A stretch of DNA of 60,000 nt, from NCBI RefSeq assembly GCF_000003815.2, contig NC_049979.1:6294196-6354195 (forward strand), read 5' to 3'. The notes under the pieces are model-generated. The model made no database searches. It saw nothing but the letters and a program-made list of their open reading frames with translations, and had not been told where the DNA came from. The position numbers and the translations under genes are program-made. This DNA comes from Branchiostoma floridae. Its lineage: Eukaryota > Chordata > Leptocardii > Amphioxiformes > Branchiostomatidae. Positions 25,901-37,900 of this stretch are shown here, one piece after another. Position 1 is the stretch's first letter. Every line of letters starts with the position of its first letter.

Positions 25901-28900
25901 TAAGACTTTCAGTGAACTAGGGGAGACCTCCACCGTTTAGCTTATATGTTGCCAAGACGTATATGAAATGTTGCGTATTTCTGTTGAAAATACGACATGT
26001 TTAATCTTTGAATCTTCGCAGTTTAAGCAAACTAGGGGAGACCAACCCCGTTAAGCTTATATGTTGCCAAGACGTATATGAAATGTTACGTATTTCTGTT
26101 GAACATACGACATGTTTGATCTTTGAATCCGCGTAGTTTAAGCGAACGGGGGGCACCAGCCCCGTTTTATTTATTGGCTTATACAGTCTCAAAGGTTTTA
26201 TGAAATGTTGCCTTTTTTTCTGCTGAACATACGGCATGTTTGAAGCGCAGTTTATGCGAAAAGGAGGAGACTCTTCACTTTTTAATATACCGCATATATG
26301 TTCTGAACTTCCAGGGTCTAACTCAGGCCGCCTGTTTTTTTGTGGCAAGTTGAGCCGAGAGCTAAGCGCCGGTAGAAATCCCGACTACTACACTATTAAT
26401 ATCTCAACCTCTGCTTGAAGAATACGGATGTAGTAGACATAGCGTTTTGTGTAGTGAGTGGTGTTTTCTCTATGTTCTTCTTACTATTAAACGGCGAGCT
26501 TCTCTACAAGTAAATGTACGAATGATGTTTTCTTCTTTATCTACAAGCAAGCGTCAAGAAATAACAGTCTGGGCACACAGACAATGTCTTTCCATGTTGC
26601 TCGTTTTTGTTTTGGTTATTGTGATATGCGTGGGCAGGCTAGATGTAAATTTATTCAGCGTTAATTCGTACGCGTATGCGCCATGGGGCGCGCCTCCGTC
26701 TGTGGCCGGCATACTATACATACACAGCGGCTGTGTCATGTGATAGGATGTATCCAATGGCAGAAAAGAGTGGGGGTTCAAATTTACCGGCACGGAGCGG
26801 TTATTTTCCAGGCGTTTATTTGAAGAGAAGTATTGAAGAACGTTTGGACCTGTTGTAATCCGCAAGTTGTGGCCGTTACCGCCCAGGACCCCCGTTGACG
26901 GAATTTGACGCAAAGAGAGGAGGTGGCTATCATTCTGTACAAGTTGATGCTGTTGGAAATCGACACAGAATGGGAAATCACGACCATTGTACCATCCGGA
27001 TTAATAGAAGCCGAGACTGCAAGCTGAACATGTTTCGCGTCCAAATGATCCAAGAGTCCAAGACCATCCAACAACACGAGTCATATCGGCCACTACTCTA
27101 GATCTTACCGGATTCTTATTCCTGTGGTGGCCAGATGGAACTGTGTGCTCTTTTTAACTTACGCCGAGACGCTTCGTCCGACACTGGACATGTTACTGTG
27201 GACTTGGATGCTGCACGGAATTGCGCAACCGTTGTGATTGCTTCAACTGCCGACTACATCAGAATAATAGGCCACAAATACCTAGTAGGCTGTAGTTTTT
27301 TTTTTACTTTTCCATGTAATATTTTCTCGTGATTCAATAAAATTTCAAAGTGTCATCCATTGTATTTTCTTGCTTTGAAATTATTCTGCTAAAATGGCAC
27401 TTATCCACACCTTATAATCAACCTAATGCATACGTATGTGCGACGTACAGAGGGAACTTTAAACATGTCTTAAGGGTGTTTTAGTGCGTATATATGACAA
27501 CTTTTAGCTGCTAAAACGAAAAACATAGACTCTTAATGCACACGTATATGAGACGTAAATAGGCTTTAGATCAAATAAACGTGAAGTTTAAAGATGTCTT
27601 AAGGGCGTTTTAATAAGTATTTATGGCGAATTTAAGCTGCTGAAAAGGCACATAAACACACGTTATAATCCACTTAATGCACACGTATATGAGACGTAAA
27701 TAGGCTTTAGATCAAATAAACGTGAAGTTTAAACATGTCTTAAGGGCGTTTTAATAAGTGTTTAAGGCAACTTTAAGCTGCTGAAAAGGCACATAAACAC
27801 ACGTTATAATCCACTAAATGCACACGTATATAAGACATAAAGAGGCTTTAGATCAAATAAACGTGAAGTTTAAACATGTCTTAAGGGCGTTTTAATAAGT
27901 GTTTAAGGCAACTTTAAGCTGCTGAAAAGGCACATAAACACACGTTAAAATCCACTTAATGCACACGTATATAAGACGTAAAGAGGCTTTAGATCAAATA
28001 AACGTGAAGTTTAAACATGTCTTAAGGGCGTTTTAATAAGTATTTATGGCAACTTTAAGCTGCTGAAAAGGCACCTAAACACAGGTTATAATCCTCTTAA
28101 TGCACACGTATATAAGACGTAAAGAGGCTTTAGATCAAATAAACGTGAACTTTAAACAAGTTTTTAAGGGGGGTTTAATAATCATTTACGACATCTTTAA
28201 GCTGCTGAAAGACAACTGGAAAACCGGAAAATAAGGACTAACACGGACCTACGGAAAGACCACTTAAAGACAATATTTACGTACTCGTATAAGTGGTGTA
28301 TAGGTCCGTAAAGAAGGAAAATACGTCAACATTACGCATGGTTTCAGCACGCTTAAATACCGTTTTTCGTGCCGTGGGGCATGCAAGAATAACAACCTCA
28401 ACAAGCACACATACTGTAAATGCATTTAAGTTTGCGGGGATTTAATCTCGCGATAGTGGGGAAAATGACTTTACGCGGTGGTTTTAAGTTCGCGGTAACA
28501 CTGTAGACTGCAGTCTAATACCATTATAATAGAAAAATGTTCGCGGTGGATTTAAGTTCGCGGTGAAGTGGTCACCGCAAAAACCGCAAACATTAATCCA
28601 CCGCAAACATTTCTGCATTTGCAGTAACAGGATACACCTTTCCCCTAAGTTGTGACATTTACCTTTTCAGAGGCAAAGACCTCCTCATCCATTATAGAAG
28701 GCCCAGTGATGTTGGAGCCTGGCACATCCTCTGCACTGACAAACATCTCCACACCAGCCATCTTTAGGGCCTCACTGGGGTCAATGGACCTTGAGAAGGG
28801 TGAAATGGTATGAATTGTCATTAATGCAAATAATCATTGCAACAGATCCTTGTTGGAACTGTGTCCGTTTTGGGGCTCTTGATGCTGAGACTTAAAATGA

Positions 28901-31900
28901 TGACATTGTTTCTAACACTGGCGAGATGATGTTTTATCATGCATGTTACTGTCTATGTCACATGTTAGTTTGTTGATATTGCTGACTAACAGTCCACATA
29001 TTACACAAGACATGCTCTATCCTATTACAAAGGGAATTGCAATATTAGGCTGGTACATACAAAGACAACCAAATTGGATCATCACAAAATGTCTTTCAAT
29101 GATGTGAGTTCTTAGAAAAAAGAATACTGCAGCTACATTTTAAAGAAACCTGAGTCACTGAACCAACTGCTGATTGGTACAGGTATCAACAACTTACACA
29201 ATTTTGGCGTGAGCCTTTTTGCTGAGGACCAGTCCAAGATACAGCTCACCTGACAAAGAAAGTCAGTGTGTTAGACAACAGGCTAGGCATGTACATGCAT
29301 TACTTACAGTTATTTGTAGTAACATTAGTAGGTTAGCAAGGTACCTGTTATGTTGTACCTACATAACGCTAGTTCACCTTTATCCGCAACTGTATTTTAA
29401 TTTACTTATATCCATTCTTCTTAAGAACAAGGTATTTAGGGATATCAAGTAGTGATATCAAGTAAACTGCAAATTTACATTTAACACACACAATGCTATT
29501 TATTTTTCTTACAGTCCATACAGAATGTTTATCAATAAATGATCTCAACAGCTAAAAACATCATCAGAAGTCAGTAAACAGCCTGTAAAGCAGGCATAGT
29601 ACTATGGTTCTACAATCCTAGATCCTCACCCTGTATGCGTGGCATGTCGTCAGTGTACACTGCCTCCCCAGTCACCTGCTTTAGTGCAGACAGGTGCATG
29701 ATGGGACGGCCAACAGCATCCTCCCTTGCCTGACCTTCAGGAACCTCCTGCACATACAGTCGGTGAAGGTCATTTCAATTTCCTATAGACTAAGTCTCAG
29801 CAGGCGTTTTGATTTTAGAACTTTAATTTCTTCCACTAGTCATACTAACGTAGTGTCATTTGTTGATTTATCATCAAGGGCCTGCATATTCTTCTCCATA
29901 GACTCAGCATAAGCAGCCTATTTTGATTTCCTGCTATTCTTAGGGAAAGCCACGTTGAAAGATGACTGTAAAACTATGATGCCAGTTCACCTTTATCCAT
30001 TGGGTAACCTATATCCATTGCTTTTAAAACAGGGCATTTAGGCACATCAAGCCGACGGGTGATAGTTGCGAACTGCAATATACTGAAAACATTGCAATTT
30101 AAAACTAACATCCATCGACGTGACATCCCCAAATACCCAGTTTTTAAAAGCAACGGATATAGGTTACCCAACGAATAAATGTGAACTACCATTATCATAA
30201 ATACTGCATATTGTCCGACATGAGACCAATGTTGTTACCTGGTACATCTGTGTGCCGTGTGGTGGCTCCCTGTGGTACAGGCTGCAGGCACTCCTGTAGG
30301 GTGGGGGGACATCCTGAACAGAACAAGAGCAGATGGTGAAAAAACAGTACCTGGGTGGCAACCATTTTGAAGCATACTCTTTTAAAGCAGGTGTATTTCC
30401 CCCTGGCCCATGCCAAATTGCACCAGACATCTTTATAGTAGGCTGGCACAAAATGATGCACAGTTTGGTGAGGTTTCCAAGTCTAAAATGTTACACACAC
30501 ACACATGCATTGCTAATTGGCCTTTATTCAATGATGTTCAACAATGTTCAGAGGAATATTGTGTTGGTGAAGGTGTGGATGTCAGTACGTTAAAGGCAAC
30601 AATACGGCCAGAAAAATGAGAGAGCCATTATTTAAATTTATCTGGTGTTTTTGCAGCCAGTGCCATAGGTAGGTACCCAAAGTGAGTAATGAGGCTGATT
30701 AACGTGATCGAGGCACCTCCTCGAGTACAGGACCCCCGTTTTACGTCCCTCCCGGAAGACGATTTCGTGGAATGGCCATTCTTGGTCTGGCTACAGCATC
30801 CAGTCATCCTTGGTAGGTAGGCCATCCAAGGACTAACCGGACTACGCGTTCCTTAACTTCCGAGATGGAGGGATCAGGTGTATCCAACTCGGTAGATGGC
30901 CGTATAGATGAACCCACCTTGAGATTCAGCCTCTGCTGTACAGTCAAGTAGAACTTGAAGAAGAAGCTGGTGGTGAGGGTGCGGCGGAACTCCACCATAC
31001 CCCCCGGGACAGACGGGGGCAGGGGCAGGTCATCCTCCAGACACGAGCAGGCCTCGGGAAGTAGATCATTGTCCCACTTCCTAACAATACAAACAAAAAT
31101 TCCAACTTAAAGCCTAAAAAAATTTCCTGCAAATATAACAACAACAAACCAAGATGCATTTAAGACTACCGTATATTCTCGAATAAAGTACGCACCCCAA
31201 TTAAAGTACGCACCCCTGATTTTGGAAAAGTCTTAGACAGATCTTTGGGACTGAAAGGTAAAATGGAAAAACTCAAATAAAGTACGCACCCCTTCTCCAT
31301 CAATTTTGAACAGACCTTTAACTGGATAAATTCAAATTTATGATGTTTTCCCTAGGTTATTTTGCATGAAATACCCTGCATTTACACTGTCATTGTCTCT
31401 ATAAACTTGTGAATTGCCTACTGCAAATTATAAAAATCACTGAGAACTGGTAGAAGAAATCAGGGAAAACCAGTTGTACAAGTCAAAGTCACTAACTCAA
31501 AAGGATTGTATGCAAATGCAAATCTTATGTAAATCATGTTTAGACAATTTCTTTGTTTCATGTTTAGACAACTTCAAGACAACAACAATGTGTATGTTTT
31601 GAAACATTACTAGAAGTGTAGCTCCACCTTGCTTTATTTTAGGCTTTTTTACCATTTCTCTGTGCAGTGACCTCAAATAAAGTACGCACCCCAACTTTGG
31701 CAACAACTTGTAGCACCTTTTCAATTTTGAAAAGTTAAAAAAGTGCGTACTTTATTCGAGAATATACGGTAGGTTAAGGAAGAGTAGTGATCACTAATGA
31801 AGATCAAAATAAACCAAACCACACCAAATCAAACCAAACACTCAGGGAGATAGCAACCTACACTGTATTTATATTGTTCTTTTTCATAATATAATAATTC

Positions 31901-34900
31901 TTGTTATAATCTTGCACTTTCTTACTTTTGATGTCAATCTAACACTCTACTCATAGTGCATATATGCAGCAACTCACAGTCCGATGAGCTTATTGGCAGT
32001 ATTACGAGCCATCACGGTAGTGGGCGCCATTCCTCCAAATGACAGGGCGATGTCCTGAATAACGTTTGTCCCCTCCTCAAACTGGACCCTGAACGCTGCA
32101 TTCACTATGGCGATGTCATCATCCCTCCTCTTTGCTTGCTTATAAGCCATGAAGTACTCACCCTGAAGATAGTAGATTACATGTAGATAAGAAAATTGTG
32201 CAATGTTGGAGCAAAATTGAAACTGATTCATTTTTCAAATCTTTTGTTCACTTGTACGAACCCATGGATGTAATTTCTTTGTAATGATCTACAACAAAAC
32301 TGTTAATGATCTGCATCTTAAAAAAAAGCCAGTTCTTTAATGCAATTTTTGTATGCTGAAATAAGGGCAGATTAAGTGAAGATCTGCCCAAGGCTATGAA
32401 GGATATGGAAGGATGGAGGGAGAGAGTCATGTCCATGCGTGCAACCAGCACGCCCAGATGATGATGATGAAGTGAAATGAACTTCTGGCAATAAAAGCAG
32501 CTGCAAATTGAGAAGAACCAACCTCCTTGGTGAACGGAACATCCAGGGACACCATGACCTCCTCGGGAGTGAGAGCAGTCTTCCTGTAACCAGGGAAGAA
32601 GGTGTGGTCCATCTTGACGACACGACTGCCTCCCTGGTGCGACATGACAGTCATGGTGCAGCCAGCTGACAGGAAGATGGGGTTCAGATCAGAGATGGGG
32701 CTGGCAGTCAGGATGTTTCCTCCAATGCACTGTTGTCAGAAAAAAAAGGGTTTCCAACTCATTTTTACTGTAGGTCACACAACTTTTTAATCTGACAAAT
32801 GACTGAAACTGAAACACCCAGGTTTCTGGGTAGGAAACAAGGCTGTTCTGAGGGACGTGTCTAAATTGTTGTGATGAATCCTACCCCAACATTCCTGATC
32901 TGGTGGCCTGCAAACCACCTCAGCATCTCCACTATGGCAGCAAACAGTCTGGTCTGATGTTCTATCAACACAACAGATAAAGGGTTAGACATGGGGTCAA
33001 TCTTACTCAATACAGGAATCCAGGAAACTTTTAAATCACTAAATCAAACGCATTCCTTAGCTACATCTGCTTATACTCTTCTGTTCTTGATAGACTGCTT
33101 AATAGTTTATTACTACAGGTATCATGACAGAACTTTTTCCCCAAAGTGAAAGTTAGATAGCTTTTCATACTGGATATGATGAAAGATTCAAAGGAACTAA
33201 ACAAGATTGAAATACTAGGCATATCAGACATTTTACCTGGGAGATCATCTATGGCCTCTGCCAGAGTGTCGTTAAGGTAAGTAAGAGTGCATCCAGCTCC
33301 AAATGTGATGCCATGTTCTGTGTACTTGTGGAAGTTGATCTCAGGCAGGTGTCCGGGTGCGATAATCAAGGGATAGTCACAGTTCTTGAATTTCACCTCC
33401 ACACCTGCACAAAGGCAATCATTCTTATTTACAATGTACTTAATAATATTTTGCTGTCTAATCTATAGTCTACTCTACTGTCACGTTATTTTTCAAAATA
33501 TGCTTTCTGAGATTCTTTGCGCAGCTTAAAAATTTGATATGTTTGAACACAAGCCAACTGTTATGTTCAGGATGATCCACGATTAAGCCTTTAATGTTCC
33601 ACTGTTCCACACCTCAATGTAGGACACCTTAAAATAAAAAAAAAGTATTTCTTTTGATACTCACCGATTTCTGAATTCCCAACCACCAGCTTGGCATGTG
33701 GAAGTGTTGCCTTCAGTTCCAGAACCTCCTTAAAAGTTGCAGGTTTGATCCAGGTGACTCGCTCTCCCACAAACTTCAGAGTTGTTTGCTCACTGCCCCC
33801 AGTTTTCTATCATACATGGGGCATTAAACAAAGGGTGTAACTTGTGATATTTAAACGTAGTCTAATGAATATGACCCAAATGATTGAACAAAATACATGG
33901 CAGAACATTGCCCTAGGGCAATTGCATTGGTACAAGCAACAAGACACTGGCTCTAAACAAGCAGATGCAACTTTCATAATATGAATACTAAAAACGATAA
34001 ATGATAAACAATGATGCCATGTACCATGAGCTCTGGTGGAAAGATTGGTTCTTGGGTAGGGTCAAGGGGCCTGAACTCTGACACCTGGAACAGCTCTTTG
34101 GAGACCTGAGGAGTAGATTTGAAAAACAAAAACAAGTAAATCACTACAGTATGAGAAAAGCTGAGCTGATTAGCAGTGGAAAACAGCAGAATAATTCTCA
34201 TCAACACCAATTTTGTCTCAGCAGCATGACTCACATCCTCATTCCATCCATTCCCAGTATCTCCATTGGCTGCCTGTCCATTGGCTGTGTGTCCATTTGC
34301 TGCCGGTTCATTTTTGCCATTACGGCAGCAGCCATTTGCTGTCATCCCTCCACAGCAGCCTTGGAACTCCTGGAAATTGTTTGAAAGTAGTCAGTGCATG
34401 AATGCCTTCTTCTACCGTTTATCACCATCCAAGATACCTGTCCCTGGAAATTCATGTACACAAAATGGAGAAAAATGTCCCTATTATGAAATCCATCTGT
34501 ATACAGAAAAATATTCATGAATCTGATGTGGACAGCCATCAACAAACCATACTCACCTGTCCACGGTGCTGAATGTTTGGTAAATGTAAATAGACCCCAT
34601 CCCTCATTCTTAAGACTGTCTAGTTAAAATAAATTCCAACAAACTTGTTCTTTGGAACAAAATACCACATACAAACACACACACACACACATACACACAC
34701 ACACACATGCATACACACACATAGATAAAGCTGTCCCTGGTACTGAATGCCATCCACACCTAGTTACAACAAAGCCACATAATGTCTGTACCTTGGTGAA
34801 AGTCTTGTAACCCTCCAGGATAGGTCTATATCCAGTACACCTGCAGAGGTTACCTGGAAGGTGAAAGTCATATAGAAGCATTCCACAAATTGCATCTCTG

Positions 34901-37900
34901 TACTTCTGAAACTATTATCATAGATTGACATCTTTCTGGTTAGAATGAAATATTGAGTGAGCAGAAGTGCTGAAGAAACACTTACAAGAGGACACTACAG
35001 AACTCCAGGAAAGTCCACTGCCAAACAGACAGGAACACATAAAGAAAGATGTCATTTCATGTCAAGAGTTCCTTTTAACAGAAGACATCTGAAGTGACAG
35101 ATCTTAACTGACAGAAAAGTTGTGGTGAAGTGCACAGAAGAATCAATCTGGCAAATTTTCAAACTTCAGATAGTAATGACAGATCTCATCATAACTTTAC
35201 AATGCACTATTCACCCTGAAAAGCTGCCTCCAACTGCTCCATGTCAGGGGTAGGGTGATTACGCAGTAAGGTGTACATTGACATGACGATCCCCGGGGTG
35301 CAGAAGCCACACTGGGATCCGTGAGCCTTGGCAATCCTCTCCTGGAGGGACAAGAATTGGGAAAATCAGTAACTGGTTTTGATACACTTGTAGTAAGCCT
35401 TAGGTTATTCAACACATTGTTAACTGTCAGACACCATCATATAGTTAGACTGGCTGGATATGATTCACGCTGCTACTTTACTAGAATCCAGCCATTCTAA
35501 CCCTGATAACGGTGTCTGACAGATACCAAAACGTTGGAAATACTAATTGCAGTTTTGTTTGAAGAACTCTATCTATGAGTATCTTGTACCATCCTGATGA
35601 AACTATTTACGGGTAGTTACGATACAGTTTATGGGCCAGTAAAACTACACAATTGATGACAATGACAATAGGTTTACCTTCATATGAGATTTTGTATTTA
35701 CTGTTGCAATGGTTTCACCAGAGATTTACTAGGTAGAACAAAAGAAGATGATCATGACCTGTACAGGGTGCAGCCTGGTCCTGGTGCTGCCGATCCCCTC
35801 CACTGTTGTGACAGCTGCACCATGTAGGGAGCAAATAGGTGCAAGGCAGGCATTCACAGCAAGGTGACTAGACAATAGTCAGGAAAAAACACATCTTTTC
35901 TCCTATGTTTATAAGATTTACAGCTTTTTTTTGTATCAGCACATTTAGACCTTAAATTTCATGAATGTACAGGCAACTGGAATAGCAACATTGGAAGATA
36001 ATTATCATCAATGGTAATGCCTAAAGCAGAATTATTCACAGAGATTTTCTGGAAGGGGTGGGGTTTTTATTTGTCTGCCCATCAGGACAGTATGTAAGAC
36101 CTTTTACATAACATCCTTATGTCTTCCCTACTGTGTTTGCCAAAGAGAGATAAGAGGCAGGTACCGCAAATATGTGACACTAAAAACAAGCTGGCTATAT
36201 TGCCACTCCTGCCTCTAACTTGGTTATAGAATCAACAAACACATCCTGGTCTATTTGGATAAAAGAGTTTAAAGTATAAAACTGTACACAGAAGTAGGAT
36301 CAAAGTCTACCTCATTATGTAATGACAGACAGACATCAGCAGTAGGAGTCATGGGTTAGTGAATGACCTGGTATTTGTAGCTCCAGGTATTTGTATTTCA
36401 TCCCATGCCACCTCACATGCATGTATGCCTGCTGACACATCCCCCTCCCCAATTCTATTGCACCAAGGAATGTAACTGATACGGTACTGTAACTGCACTT
36501 AAGCTCGTGGGGATTTAATTTCGTAGAAACGAGAAAAAGGACTTTTCGTGGTGGTTTTAAGTTCTTGGTAGCACCATGCGCTATAGTCTCTTACTGCCAT
36601 TGAAATATGTTTGCCGTGGTTTTAAGGTCGTGGTGAAGCGGCCACCGCAAAAACTGCAAACATTAAACCACCGCAAAAGTTTCTGCATTTACAACACATC
36701 CCTGTATGAGGTATACTCCTGTGTATGTCTTGTAAGTGGTATGGGGTAAAAGGATACAGCACTTTCCTCTGTGTGGGGTTGTACCTGGACACCATGACAG
36801 TGCAGGCTCCACACCCACCTTCACCACATCCCAGCTTTGCTCCTGTCAGGCGTACTGTTCAACTGTTAGGGAATCTCCACAACAAATTCATCTTCTTCCA
36901 GAAAATATCTAATCCTAGAATTTTGCAATGTATGATGGATTAAGGATGACAATGGACAACTATAAGTTTAAAGTGTTAGGAGCGATTTATTCAGCCAATA
37001 TATGTATATGTTAAGCTATCATTCTATAATAGTGGACTAACTATGTACAGGGAGGGTTACGAAAAGACATTTGTAAGCCTCTTCTGAGAATTTTTCAGTT
37101 CAAAAGGATACATTTTGACCTAAGATAGGTCAGCAGTGTCATCTCCGGATCCACATCCTGGTCCACAACCTATAGGGGAAATATAAGTCAGATATATTGT
37201 TCCACCAAAATATAACATCCCCTTACCCATAAATAGGGACAACCAGGGGTGGGTACCGGTACAGAAAATTCAGGTTCAAGTTCGTTTCAGGTCCAGAGGA
37301 GAAACCAGCTCAAAGAAGCTTCGCAAAGAAGAGTTGCCGATTCCCGCCTGCCTCACGCGCGCCCTCCCTCAACTATACACCCACCCCACTACCAGCTGGC
37401 CCCACTCACGCCGACCCAAGTTACTTATAGTTACTTATAAAGTTACTTATAATTCCATTTGGCCTTGATTTCATCATCAATTCTTCTCTGAGTTTTGCAT
37501 TACACAATGTATCCTTTTTGCTTATTGACATTATGCCCATTACAGCTATGGGTACAAAGGAATGTTTGCTTACCACCCTATTCACATGATGCTCTCTTGT
37601 ATCATCAAAGGTATGGGTAAGACATTAACAACATCAACTCCAAAGGTCTATTTACCTCAAGACTCTTAACTTGTCAAAACATGTTTGAAGACATCGACTG
37701 GAAGTGATGCAAGTTGATATGGGATCAGGATGATTCAGCTCTTTGCCACTTCAGCCCAACACTCTGGTCAACTCAGCCCAACAACCTTGGCCAGTTCTGC
37801 CCAACACCATTTATATATTACCCTAACTCCCTATTAACCTATTTTTAAAGCCGGGCTGAATTGACCATGTGTTGGGCCGAGCCGACCAGTGTCGGGCCGA

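Larger units (their letters stand above)
23825..28380. mobile_element. Large composite element with TIRs and two minisatellites
   Basis: The left end (GGGCACAGCACGAAAAC, then TATTTAAGC) and the right end read inversely (CCACGGCACGAAAAACGG, then TATTTAAGC) form an imperfect terminal inverted repeat of about 40 bp. Inside are minisatellite A (24355-26240), about 1.1 kb of single-copy sequence without a recognisable ORF, and minisatellite B (27400-28215). No clean target duplication is visible. It fills most of the largest XDH intron. Confidence 0.55.

Noticed and set aside
26447-27101. Overlapping open frames in the core of the 4.5 kb element
   Set aside because: One frame (around [12 protein letters not shown]) vaguely recalls a Harbinger transposase segment, but the surrounding residues do not support it and the frames overlap on both strands.
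36150-36185. Possible micro-exon of XDH between exons 3 and 4
   Set aside because: The apparent nine-residue deletion disappeared when the downstream GTATCC donor of exon 3 was used.
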